DNA from: an uncultured Erysipelotrichaceae bacterium
GTDB taxonomy: Bacteria; Bacillota_I; Bacilli_A; Erysipelotrichales; Erysipelotrichaceae
Assembly: GCA_902782955.1 (NCBI GenBank)
Contig: CACZPD010000103.1
Location: 1 to 5,175 of the forward strand
DNA length: 5,175 bases
Direction of reading: 5' to 3'
The first letter of the stretch is position 1, and each line of letters opens with the position of its first letter. This document shows, in pieces, positions 1-5,175 of the stretch. The position numbers and the translations under genes are program-made. Below the pieces are notes generated by a model that saw only the letters and a program-made list of their open reading frames with translations, did no database searches and had not been told where the DNA came from.

Positions 1-384
1 GAGGTACAGAAATATGACGGTCCTGTCGCGGTCCGGATCGACCGCTGCAGTGATGACCTGACTGTGTTCCAGTATGTCATGGACGGCAAGAAGGCATCCA
101 ATCTGAAGTATATGGACGGCAAAAAACAGAGTGTGCTGGACAGCGGCCACAGCAGCGCCTGGGTCTACGCAAAATACATGATGGACCGGTCCTATTCTGA
201 ATGGATCAATGACGGGGTACATCTGATCAGCGGCGGTGCTTTCCCGCTGTATGTCAAGGGAAAGATCGCGGCAGTAGTACAGGTCAGCGGTCTCCATGAA
301 GGCAAGGACCATGAACTGATCGTCAAAGCGCTGGCCGGTGTGAGCAGCACCAAAGTACCGCCGTTTACCAAGGGGATCGGCTGA
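1..384 (+). CDS. UPF0303 / haem-degrading-domain-like protein (5' end cut off by window)
   Basis: The reading frame is open from base 1 to a TGA at 382-384, so 127 C-terminal residues are visible and the true start lies left of the window. A GTG at 64 is in frame, but homologous-looking sequence continues upstream of it (PVAVRID at about residues 8-14), so it is not the start. The C-terminal signature fits the UPF0303 family, related to the GlcG/HbpS haem-degrading fold: a G-H-S-S-A segment at residues 49-53, then GGAFPLYVKGKIAAVVQVSG, then a DHELIVKAL-like end. Family members are about 160 aa, so roughly 30-40 residues are missing. The biochemical role of the family is poorly defined; haem degradation should not be assumed. 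The tail ending TKVPPFTKGIG is a short extension past the conserved domain. A strong terminator follows directly, so this gene ends its own transcription unit. I recognised the family from motifs only. Confidence 0.8.
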   Translation, partial: EVQKYDGPVAVRIDRCSDDLTVFQYVMDGKKASNLKYMDGKKQSVLDSGHSSAWVYAKYMMDRSYSEWINDGVHLISGGAFPLYVKGKIAAVVQVSGLHEGKDHELIVKALAGVSSTKVPPFTKGIG

Positions 385-400
385 TTACAGAAGACATTAA

Positions 401-437
401 AAAGGACATTTTTCCATCCGGAAAGATGTCTTTTCTT
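401..437 (+). terminator. Rho-independent terminator of the UPF0303-like gene
   Basis: Bases 401-415 pair with 420-434 in a continuous 15-bp stem with two G-U wobbles (410-425 and 404-431), closed by an ATCC tetraloop. The 3' arm runs into TTTTCTT (431-437). It begins 16 bases after the stop codon. It separates the first gene from the transposase-like gene, which therefore needs its own promoter. Confidence 0.88.
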
Positions 438-460
438 ATGCTTTTTCCATCTTATCCGTA

Positions 461-471
461 TGACACTGTCA
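461..471. repeat. 11-bp perfect palindrome TGACACTGTCA
   Basis: TGACA-C-TGTCA is a perfect inverted repeat around one central base. It lies in the spacer before the transposase-like gene and shares the TGACAC/GTGTCA core with the second palindrome at 499-509. The symmetry suggests a dimeric protein-binding site. It is too short to be a stable RNA hairpin, because only one base lies between the arms. A role as operator is inference. Confidence 0.45.
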
Positions 472-498
472 AAAAAGAAAAGACAATGAAAAACGTAA

Positions 499-509
499 GA
501 GTGTCACTC
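499..509. repeat. 11-bp perfect palindrome GAGTGTCACTC
   Basis: GAGTG-T-CACTC is a perfect inverted repeat around one base, centred 38 bp from the centre of the TGACACTGTCA palindrome. Related half-sites follow. AGTGTAA (521-527) is the exact reverse complement of TTACACT (608-614). GAGTGT (499-504) is the reverse complement of ACACTC (610-615). CACTCAA occurs directly repeated at 505-511 and 611-617. The cluster flanks the candidate promoter at 565-593. It could be a set of operators or the remains of transposase-binding sites at an IS end. Confidence 0.45.
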
Positions 510-564
510 AAAAAAACAGAAGTGTAAAAACGATGAAATATTGGGTAATAATAGCCGTTTATCA

Positions 565-593
565 TTGTTTGAAAGGGTGGAATATGCTAATAT
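565..593 (+). promoter_or_regulatory. Candidate promoter for the transposase-like gene (extended -10)
   Basis: TTGTTT (565-570, 3 of 6 consensus) is followed after 17 bp by TAATAT (588-593, 4 of 6 consensus). The TGC at 585-587 provides an extended -10 (TGn) element, which often compensates for a weak -35. Transcription would start near base 600, giving a leader of about 54 bases before the ATG at 654. The region is AT-rich and lies downstream of a terminator, where a promoter is expected. The hexamers are only moderate matches. Confidence 0.4.
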
Positions 594-653
594 GTAAATG
601 AAGTAAGTTACACTCAATACACATGGAATAATTTCGATTAGAAAGAGGCTTTG

Positions 654-2339
654 ATGTATCTGAATCGGCTGGTGAAAATACCTGACGTGCCGGGCAAGAT
701 CACCCTGCGGAAAAAGGGCTCTACGGTATACGTCAGCTATGAATACGCGAGAGAGTATGCACCGGAAAGAAAGTTCAACATTCCAAAGCGCGTCATGATC
801 GGCAAGCTTTCCAAAAACGATCCGGACATGATGCAGCCGAACGAAAATTATCTGAAATATTTCTCCGGCACAGACCTTCTCGATGAATCGCTGTCTGCGG
901 ACCGCAGCAGCTGTCTGCGCATCGGATCCTGTATCCTGTTCGAGCAGATCATGCACGAATCCGGCATCAGTAAACTGCTCAGACAACAGGTAGGAACAGC
1001 AAACCTGGCTTTACTTATGGATCTTGTAGCTTATTCCCTGATCTATGAGAACAGCGCAGGCCAGCACTTCTCGGATTATGCCTACCAGCATCCCTCGGCA
1101 GGCAGGGAGATGCATGTGTACAGCGACCAGGAGATCGCGTTATTCCTGAAAAGCCTGCGGGAAAAGGGAGCGGAAGAATCGCTTAAATTATGGAATAATT
1201 CCAGGGACCATACAGTGCCTGTATGCATATTCTTCGGTTCTTCCATGCGAGATAAGGAATCGGGAAACAATGAGCCTGCTGCGCCGGGTGATGAGCGCGG
1301 GGAAGCTGTATCATATGCCATTGCGTATGACGCATCGAATTCCGACCCGCTGTTCCCGATCATGTTCCCGGCCGGGACCGGGGAGTATACCCGTGTGGAA
1401 ACAGCCGTCCGCACAGCGGAGGAATACGGTTACCGCAATATCACATGCGTATTTGACAAAGGCTTCGGGAAAGACAATATCCTCGATGCCGTTAAAAGCG
1501 GTTATAAGATCCTGATCCGGTCCGGAAGATCATATCCGCGGTCGGAAGAAATGATCCTGAAGTATAAAGGGACATTTGAAAGAAACCGTAGGAATATCGT
1601 CGGATCGTATGATCTGCACGGGATGACCGTTCAGGATCATATGTACGAGGATCCGGAACGTGAATTCAGTTATCATTTTTTCTACAGTCCGCGTTTGCGC
1701 CGCCTGGATGAAGAAGAAGTCAGGATCCGGATCCGCCGGATCAACCTTTATCTGAAAAGCAGATGCGGCCATGCGTTTACAGCGGAATCATCCGTTACAA
1801 AATACTTTGACCTGATGATCGATGAACATGGGATCCTTCAGGATTTTTCCATGAAGAAGGATGCCGTAAACAAGGAACTCGGACTGTGCGGATACTTCTT
1901 GATCATCACATCTGAGAAGATGACTGCCCGGGAGGCATTCCATCTTTACACCATCAGGGATGAAACAGAAAAACTGTTCCACGCGGACCGGAATTATCTG
2001 GATCCGTTCTCCGAGGAATACCGGAATGAATCCTCGGCGGGAAAATCATTCGTGGAATTCGTTGCGCTGATCGTACGGGCCAGGATCTACAAACGTATTC
2101 TGGATGAGCGGGAAGATCCGGATTCCGTACTGAAGCATATGACGGTATCCGGCATCCTGAAGGAACTGGAAAGGATCGAGCTCATCCGGGGACAGGACGG
2201 GAAATACGGTCATGACCAGATCGTCAGCGGAAAGCAGAATGCCATTCTCAATGCATTCGGCGTCACGGCGGAACAGTTCCGCGACAGGACGCAGAGCATC
2301 ATTGAACAGCTGGAAAAATCCAGTCCGTATAAAGTTTAG
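654..2339 (+). CDS. IS4/IS1634-like DDE transposase-family protein, probably catalytically impaired
   Basis: This is a 561-aa uninterrupted protein. I chose the ATG at 654 because it gives the usual family N-terminus (MYLNRLVKIPDVPGKI) and lies 5 bases after AAAGAGG (642-648); the in-frame TTG at 651 is too close to that site. Residues 1-70 form the N-terminal domain (VMIGKL about 48-52, MMQPNENYLKYF about 59-70). Residues 120-150 hold the LMDLVAYSLIYENSAGQ segment. The DDE core starts near residue 185. The second Asp is D268 (CVFDKG), and the C-terminal Y-R-E triad is Y432, R435 and E439 (LYTIRDETEK); the K that would complete YREK is R446. Relatives, as I remember them, have YDSTNKN at the first Asp; here residues 194-199 read FGSSMR, with Gly195 (GGT, 1236-1238) in place of Asp. 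The stretch 196-220 is also divergent and about 4 residues shorter. No terminal inverted repeats or target duplication were found. It runs toward dhaL with a 40-base gap and no terminator. It could be a domesticated DNA-binding protein, a recently inactivated IS, or a gene whose alignment I have misjudged at one site. Confidence 0.85.
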   Translation: MYLNRLVKIPDVPGKITLRKKGSTVYVSYEYAREYAPERKFNIPKRVMIGKLSKNDPDMMQPNENYLKYFSGTDLLDESLSADRSSCLRIGSCILFEQIMHESGISKLLRQQVGTANLALLMDLVAYSLIYENSAGQHFSDYAYQHPSAGREMHVYSDQEIALFLKSLREKGAEESLKLWNNSRDHTVPVCIFFGSSMRDKESGNNEPAAPGDERGEAVSYAIAYDASNSDPLFPIMFPAGTGEYTRVETAVRTAEEYGYRNITCVFDKGFGKDNILDAVKSGYKILIRSGRSYPRSEEMILKYKGTFERNRRNIVGSYDLHGMTVQDHMYEDPEREFSYHFFYSPRLRRLDEEEVRIRIRRINLYLKSRCGHAFTAESSVTKYFDLMIDEHGILQDFSMKKDAVNKELGLCGYFLIITSEKMTAREAFHLYTIRDETEKLFHADRNYLDPFSEEYRNESSAGKSFVEFVALIVRARIYKRILDEREDPDSVLKHMTVSGILKELERIELIRGQDGKYGHDQIVSGKQNAILNAFGVTAEQFRDRTQSIIEQLEKSSPYKV

Positions 2340-2365
2340 AAAGCAGCTGATTGTTTGTGATAATT

Positions 2366-2373
2366 AAGGAGGA
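2366..2373 (+). promoter_or_regulatory. Ribosome binding site of dhaL
   Basis: AAGGAGGA lies 6 bases before the ATG at 2380, a near-perfect Shine-Dalgarno sequence that fixes the dhaL start. It sits in the only 40 bases between the transposase-like gene and dhaL. A -10-like TGTGATAAT at 2356-2364 overlaps the same spot but would start the mRNA inside this site. Confidence 0.85.
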
Positions 2374-2379
2374 AGAACA

Positions 2380-3000
2380 ATGGCAAGCAGGGCATATGAA
2401 TGCATCGCAAAAATTGGAGAAACCATTCATGAAAACAAGGATTTTCTGACAGATCTCGACCGCGAGATCGGTGACGCGGACCATGGTGTAAACATGTCGC
2501 GCGGATTCGCGGCAGTCGAAGAAAAAGTCGCGCAGGATGAGGAAGATATCGGCAAGGTTCTGAAGAAGACCGGCATGACACTTCTTTCCACAGTAGGCGG
2601 CGCATCCGGTCCGCTGTACGGAACAGCTTATATGGAAGCGGCCAAGGTACTGAACGGCAAGACAAAACTCGAAGCTGATGATTTCACGGCAGCACTGGAA
2701 GCTGCGATCGCCGGCATCCAGAAGCGCGGCAAAGCAGTCCAGGGTGAAAAGACCATGCTGGATTCACTGTTCCCGGCGCTGGAAGCTTACAAGGCAGCCA
2801 TCGCGGAAGGCAAAAACATCGGCGAAGGACTTGACGCGGCAGTGGAAGCAGCGGAAAAGGGCATTGAATTCACCAAGACGATCCGTGCCACAAAGGGACG
2901 TGCAAGTTATCTCGGAGACCGCAGTATCGGACATCAGGATCCGGGTGCCACATCCGCAACACTTACACTGAAGACGATCCGCGACTTCATCAAGGGGTAA
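2380..3000 (+). CDS. dhaL: PTS-dependent dihydroxyacetone kinase, ADP-binding subunit DhaL
   Basis: This 206-aa cytoplasmic protein matches the usual length of DhaL (about 210 aa). DhaL holds a permanently bound ADP through two Mg ions. The ADP is phosphorylated by DhaM, and the resulting ATP phosphorylates dihydroxyacetone on DhaK. The Mg-binding motif DREIGDADHGVNMSRGF is at residues 27-43, with D27, D32 and D34 corresponding to the three metal-binding Asps of E. coli DhaL. The nucleotide-binding GGASGPLYG loop is at 73-81, GEKTMLDSLFPAL at 122-134, and the C-terminal GRASYLGDRSIGHQDPGATS at 173-192. All family key residues are present. It is first in a dhaL-dhaM-dhaK operon; the dhaM start is 7 bases after its stop. 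The start is fixed by the strong Shine-Dalgarno site at 2366-2373. The lack of a linked DhaK-type kinase domain and the following dhaM indicate the PTS-dependent enzyme rather than an ATP-dependent one. Confidence 0.96.
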   Translation: MASRAYECIAKIGETIHENKDFLTDLDREIGDADHGVNMSRGFAAVEEKVAQDEEDIGKVLKKTGMTLLSTVGGASGPLYGTAYMEAAKVLNGKTKLEADDFTAALEAAIAGIQKRGKAVQGEKTMLDSLFPALEAYKAAIAEGKNIGEGLDAAVEAAEKGIEFTKTIRATKGRASYLGDRSIGHQDPGATSATLTLKTIRDFIKG

Positions 3001-3007
3001 ACATCAT

Positions 3008-3400
3008 ATGGTAGGCATCGCAATTGTTTCCCACAGCTGGAAGATAGCAGAGGGAGTAAAAGACCTCGCACAGGAAATGGCCCAGGATTTCAAGGGTCTC
3101 TATGCGGCAGGCGGACTCGAAGACGGGACGATCGGAACAGATGCCATGCGCATCATGGAAGCCTGCCAGAATGCGAATGACGGTGACGGTGTCGTGATCC
3201 TTGCGGATATCGGCAGCGACATCATGAGCGCGGAAACTGCTGTGGATTTCATCGACGGGGAATTCCCGGTGCAGATCGCTGACGCGCCGATCGTCGAAGG
3301 TGCGATCGTAGCTGCTGTGGAAGCGTCCATCGGATCCAGTTTCGAAAGAGTGATCGAAGCGGCGGAAGAAACACGCGGTTTTAAAAAACTGCAGGGTTGA
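3008..3400 (+). CDS. dhaM: Dihydroxyacetone kinase phosphotransfer subunit DhaM (EIIA-Man-like)
   Basis: This 130-aa protein is a single mannose-type EIIA domain. It takes phosphate from HPr of the PTS and passes it to ADP on DhaL. The N-terminus MVGIAIVSHS places the phosphorylated histidine at H9, the position expected for this family. Further family segments are AAGGLEDGTIGTDAMRI (33-49), VVILADIGSDIMSAETA (62-78) and APIVEGAIVAAVEAS (93-107). The protein stops after the EIIA domain. E. coli DhaM continues into HPr-like and EI-like domains, so this is the short form typical of Gram-positive bacteria and must rely on the cell's general PTS proteins. Its ribosome site is AAGGGG (2992-2997), inside the last codons of dhaL, so translation is probably coupled. 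An 81-base gap with two hairpins separates it from dhaK. Confidence 0.95.
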   Translation: MVGIAIVSHSWKIAEGVKDLAQEMAQDFKGLYAAGGLEDGTIGTDAMRIMEACQNANDGDGVVILADIGSDIMSAETAVDFIDGEFPVQIADAPIVEGAIVAAVEASIGSSFERVIEAAEETRGFKKLQG

Positions 3401-3417
3401 TCATTTAACAGGAATAT

Positions 3418-3450
3418 AGCCGCAGGGAGCGGCTGGGCGTTCGAAGCGCC
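3418..3450 (+). other. Two tandem small hairpins in the dhaM-dhaK gap
   Basis: The first hairpin is AGCCGC (3418-3423) paired with GCGGCT (3429-3434), a perfect 6-bp stem with a 5-base AGGGA loop. The second is GGCG (3436-3439) paired with CGCC (3447-3450) around the 7-base loop TTCGAAG. There is no U-run after either, so they do not look like a terminator. The GC-rich pair stands out in an otherwise AT-rich gap of 81 bases. Plausible roles are an mRNA processing or stability element that sets dhaK levels apart from dhaL and dhaM, or a remnant repeat. The role is inference; the pairing is visible. Confidence 0.5.
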
Positions 3451-3470
3451 AAATAGGTAAAATTCTTCAA

Positions 3471-3476
3471 AGGAGG
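3471..3476 (+). promoter_or_regulatory. Ribosome binding site of dhaK
   Basis: AGGAGG, preceded by AA (3469-3470), lies 5 bases before the ATG at 3482. This strong independent site means dhaK translation does not depend on coupling to dhaM, which fits the 81-base gap. Confidence 0.85.
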
Positions 3477-3481
3477 ACAGT

Positions 3482-4477
3482 ATGAAGAAACTTATCAACG
3501 AAGTCGACAACATTGTTGACGAAATGCTTGACGGTATGGTGAAAGCTTATCCGCAGTATGTCAAGCGTCTGGAAGGCCTGGAAGTATTGGTACGTGCAGG
3601 CGGATCTGATGGCAAGGTAGCCCTGATCTCAGGCGGCGGAAGCGGACATGAACCGGCACACGGCGGATTTGTCGGAAAAGGTATGCTGGACGGCGCGGTT
3701 GCCGGTGCAGTATTCACATCCCCGACACCGGATCAGATCTACGAAGCCATTATGGCAGCGAACGGCGGCAAGGGTGTTCTGCTTGTTATCAAGAACTACA
3801 CCGGCGACGTTATGAACTTCGAAATGGCAGCTGATATGGCGCGTGACGAAGGTGTTGAAGTTGACCAGGTCATCGTCGCTGATGACGTAGCTGTAGAGAA
3901 CAGTACATGGACAACAGGACGCCGCGGTATCGCAGGAACGATCTTTGTTCACAAACTGGCAGGCGCATGCGCAGAAGCAGGCGGGGAACTCGCTGATGTC
4001 AAGAGAATTGCGGAAAAGGTTATCGCAAACGTACGTTCCATGGGTATGGCAGTAGATGCCTGCACAGTACCGGCAGCCGGCAAGAAGAGCTTCGATCTGG
4101 CAGAAGATGAGATTGAGATCGGTATCGGTATCCATGGCGAACCTGGAACACACCGTGAAAAGATGAGCACAGTCAACGAGATCGCTGACAAGCTTCTGGA
4201 AAAGATCTTCGCAGAAGGCATCTATAATGAAGGCGACGAAGTTGCTGTTATGGTAAACGGCATGGGCGGCACACCGCTGATGGAACTCTTCGTAGCGAAC
4301 AAGCATGTAGCGGAAGTTCTCGACGGAAAGGGCATCAAGATCTACAAGACCATCGTCGGCAACTACATGACATCCCTGGATATGGAAGGCTTCTCCATCA
4401 CACTGCTGAAGCTCGATGACGAGCTGAAGAAGTGCCTGGATGCACCGGCAGACACACCGGCATTCGTCCAGTTCTGA
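3482..4477 (+). CDS. dhaK: PTS-dependent dihydroxyacetone kinase, dihydroxyacetone-binding subunit DhaK
   Basis: This 331-aa cytoplasmic subunit binds dihydroxyacetone covalently as a hemiaminal to a histidine, so that DhaL-ATP can phosphorylate it to dihydroxyacetone phosphate. The active-site residues fall exactly at E. coli numbering: H218 in GIGIHGEPG (214-222), H56 in SGGGSGHEPAHGGF (50-63) and D109 in NYTGDVMNFE (105-114). The other family blocks are AGAVFTSPTPDQI (74-86), VADDVAV (132-138), TGRRGIAGT (145-153) and VNGMGGTPLMEL, followed by the C-terminal SLDMEGFSIT. The length is normal. Since H218, H56 and D109 are all present, this is a true kinase subunit, not the DhaQ co-regulator paralogue that lacks catalytic function. 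It is the last gene of the operon, whereas the common order is dhaK-dhaL-dhaM. A terminator follows 24 bases after the stop. Confidence 0.97.
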   Translation: MKKLINEVDNIVDEMLDGMVKAYPQYVKRLEGLEVLVRAGGSDGKVALISGGGSGHEPAHGGFVGKGMLDGAVAGAVFTSPTPDQIYEAIMAANGGKGVLLVIKNYTGDVMNFEMAADMARDEGVEVDQVIVADDVAVENSTWTTGRRGIAGTIFVHKLAGACAEAGGELADVKRIAEKVIANVRSMGMAVDACTVPAAGKKSFDLAEDEIEIGIGIHGEPGTHREKMSTVNEIADKLLEKIFAEGIYNEGDEVAVMVNGMGGTPLMELFVANKHVAEVLDGKGIKIYKTIVGNYMTSLDMEGFSITLLKLDDELKKCLDAPADTPAFVQF

Positions 4478-4501
4478 TTCTGAAATCACATACACATAAT
4501 T

Positions 4502-4538
4502 AAAGCTGCGGCTCCTCAGGGAACCGCAGTTTTCTTTT
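4502..4538 (+). terminator. Rho-independent terminator of the dha operon
   Basis: CTGCGG (4506-4511) pairs with CCGCAG (4524-4529). After a C-A mismatch, TCC (4513-4515) pairs with GGA (4520-4522) around a TCAG loop. The A-rich 5' flank (4502-4505) extends the stem against the T-run TTTTCTTTT (4530-4538). It ends transcription of the dha genes just before the convergent pgsA gene. Confidence 0.9.
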
Positions 4539-4540
4539 GC

Positions 4541-4567
4541 AAAAAAAAGACTGTCCGGAGACAGTCT
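4541..4567 (-). terminator. Rho-independent terminator of pgsA
   Basis: AGACTGTC (4548-4555) and GACAGTCT (4560-4567) form a perfect 8-bp stem with a CGGA loop. On the minus strand the stem is followed by a run of eight T (4548-4541 read in reverse). It starts 11 bases past the pgsA stop codon. Together with the dha terminator it insulates two convergent units within about 65 bases. Confidence 0.9.
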
Positions 4568-4578
4568 GTGTTCTGATC

Positions 4579-5103
4579 TCAGTCGGCGTTTTTGAACACG
4601 TCGATGTTTTTGATGAAATATTCAATGCCGGAATAGATGGTCGTTGCGGCAATGATGATAATGCAGACGGTATTGAGGAACGGCGGGATATCCAGCATCA
4701 TCAGGCCGAGGCAGATCATCGTGCAGAAGGTCTTGACTTTTCCCGACCACGCAGCTGCAATGACACGTCCCTGTTCGACCGCGACCAGACGCATGCCGGA
4801 AACAGCAAATTCACGAAGCAGGACAACCGCGAGGATCCAGCCAGGCATCTGTCCGCATTCCACGAACCAGCACATCGCTGCCATGACAAGCACCTTGTCC
4901 GCAAGCGGATCCATAAACTTTCCGAAATTGGTGATCTGGTTGTAGTGTCTGGCAATATATCCATCCAGGAAATCGGTCAGACTGGCGATCACAAATATGG
5001 CCAGTGCCCAGTAACGGCATCCGGGGAAGCCGGCATACAGGACACCGAGGAAAACAGGGATCAGGGCGATCCTGAGAAGTGTCAGTTTATTAGCAGTTGT
5101 CAT
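4579..5103 (-). CDS. pgsA: CDP-diacylglycerol--glycerol-3-phosphate 3-phosphatidyltransferase PgsA
   Basis: This 174-aa membrane enzyme makes phosphatidylglycerol phosphate from CDP-diacylglycerol and glycerol-3-phosphate, the committed step to phosphatidylglycerol and cardiolipin. The CDP-alcohol phosphatidyltransferase motif D-x2-D-G-x2-A-R-x8-G-x3-D-x3-D is complete, with D44, D47, G48, A51, R52, G61, D65 and D69. The PgsA subtype is supported by the N-terminal NKLTLLRIALIPVF, by LREFAVSGMR (96-105) and by GKVKT (121-125). Hydrophobic segments at about 9-25, 31-43, 71-81, 88-97, 126-137 and 144-160 fit a polytopic protein. The length is slightly short but within the family range. The ATG (5101-5103, complement) has the Shine-Dalgarno GGAGGAGA about 8 bases upstream. 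The gene is convergent with the dha operon, appears to be transcribed alone, and has no functional link to its neighbours beyond supplying an essential lipid. Confidence 0.94.
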   Translation of the reverse strand: MTTANKLTLLRIALIPVFLGVLYAGFPGCRYWALAIFVIASLTDFLDGYIARHYNQITNFGKFMDPLADKVLVMAAMCWFVECGQMPGWILAVVLLREFAVSGMRLVAVEQGRVIAAAWSGKVKTFCTMICLGLMMLDIPPFLNTVCIIIIAATTIYSGIEYFIKNIDVFKNAD

Positions 5104-5111
5104 AATATCAT

Positions 5112-5129
5112 CTCCTCCAGTTCATTATA
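5112..5129 (-). promoter_or_regulatory. pgsA ribosome site and -10 box
   Basis: On the minus strand a perfect TATAAT (5124-5129) is followed by the Shine-Dalgarno GGAGGAG (5112-5118). No good -35 is found at 16-18 bp; that position falls inside the stem of the upstream terminator (CATCTC at 5147-5152). If the -10 is used, the transcript starts near 5117-5118, at the edge of the Shine-Dalgarno. The box may therefore be fortuitous, while the ribosome site is convincing. Confidence 0.45.
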
Positions 5130-5133
5130 CAAC

Positions 5134-5168
5134 AAAAAAACAGTCAGAGATGAATCTCTGGCTGTTTT
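5134..5168 (-). terminator. Rho-independent terminator of a minus-strand gene beyond the right edge
   Basis: Bases 5137-5150 pair with 5155-5168 in a 14-bp stem with one G-U wobble and a TGAA loop. On the minus strand it is followed by a run of T (5140-5134). It predicts a minus-strand gene ending just right of the window and separates that gene from pgsA. The plus-strand side has only TTTT before GG, so it is probably one-directional. Confidence 0.85.
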
Positions 5169-5175
5169 GGAAATA

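Noticed and set aside
64..384. GTG at 64 as the true start of the first gene
   Set aside because: The frame is open to base 1 and the upstream residues resemble the expected UPF0303 strand, so the gene is cut by the window edge.
504..986. 160-codon minus-strand open frame across the start of the transposase-like gene
   Set aside because: It lies mostly antisense to a recognisable coding region, has no domain I recognise, and no plausible ribosome site was seen before its start.
2310..2323. Hairpin CTGGA-AAAA-TCCAG as a terminator of the transposase-like gene
   Set aside because: The stem is only 5 bp, lies within the coding sequence and is not followed by a T-run.
438..2379. A complete insertion sequence with terminal inverted repeats
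   Set aside because: I compared the left spacer with the 40 bases after the stop in reverse complement and found no matching ends; TCCGTAT occurs on both sides, but as a short direct match compatible with chance.
3629..4495. 288-codon minus-strand open frame opposite dhaK
   Set aside because: DhaK is unmistakable with all catalytic residues. The antisense frame is Cys/His/Val-rich, as expected from the complement of its codons, and has no recognisable motif.
1..5175. CRISPR array, tRNA, rRNA or phage/defence genes
   Set aside because: No regularly spaced repeats, no tRNA-like cloverleaf and no coding region with such motifs were seen on either strand.

Overview
The window looks like chromosome of a low-to-mid-GC Bacillota (Firmicutes) bacterium, possibly from a gut-associated Erysipelotrichia or Clostridia lineage. 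The signs are strong AGGAGG Shine-Dalgarno sites, simple stem-plus-U-run terminators, a PTS-dependent dihydroxyacetone kinase whose DhaM is a single EIIA domain, and a transposase-like protein of a type I associate with Lachnospiraceae-like genomes. The lineage is inference; no rRNA or other taxonomic marker is present.

Layout, left to right. (1) Bases 1-384 hold the 3' part of a UPF0303 / haem-degrading-domain-like gene, closed by a strong terminator at 401-437. (2) A 216-base AT-rich spacer (438-653) carries two perfect 11-bp palindromes (461-471, 499-509), related GTGT half-sites and a candidate extended -10 promoter. (3) Bases 654-2339 encode an uninterrupted 561-aa IS4/IS1634-type DDE transposase-like protein. 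The first catalytic Asp appears to be Gly, and I find no inverted repeats around it. (4) With no terminator in between, a dihydroxyacetone kinase operon follows in the order dhaL-dhaM-dhaK (2380-4477). Two small hairpins lie in the dhaM-dhaK gap. (5) A convergent pair of terminators (4502-4538 on +, 4541-4567 on -) separates it from (6) pgsA on the minus strand (4579-5103). (7) Just upstream of pgsA is a minus-strand terminator (5134-5168) that must serve a gene beyond the right edge.

How the genes work together. DhaM receives phosphate from the general PTS protein HPr and passes it to the ADP bound by DhaL. DhaL-ATP phosphorylates dihydroxyacetone bound covalently to DhaK, giving dihydroxyacetone phosphate for glycolysis. 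PgsA is unrelated housekeeping (phosphatidylglycerol synthesis). The most unusual point is the transposase-like gene: it is intact, apparently catalytically impaired, has no visible IS ends, and lies 40 bp upstream of dhaL with no terminator and no convincing separate dha promoter. That makes it a candidate domesticated DNA-binding protein, or a fixed relic, co-transcribed with the dha genes.
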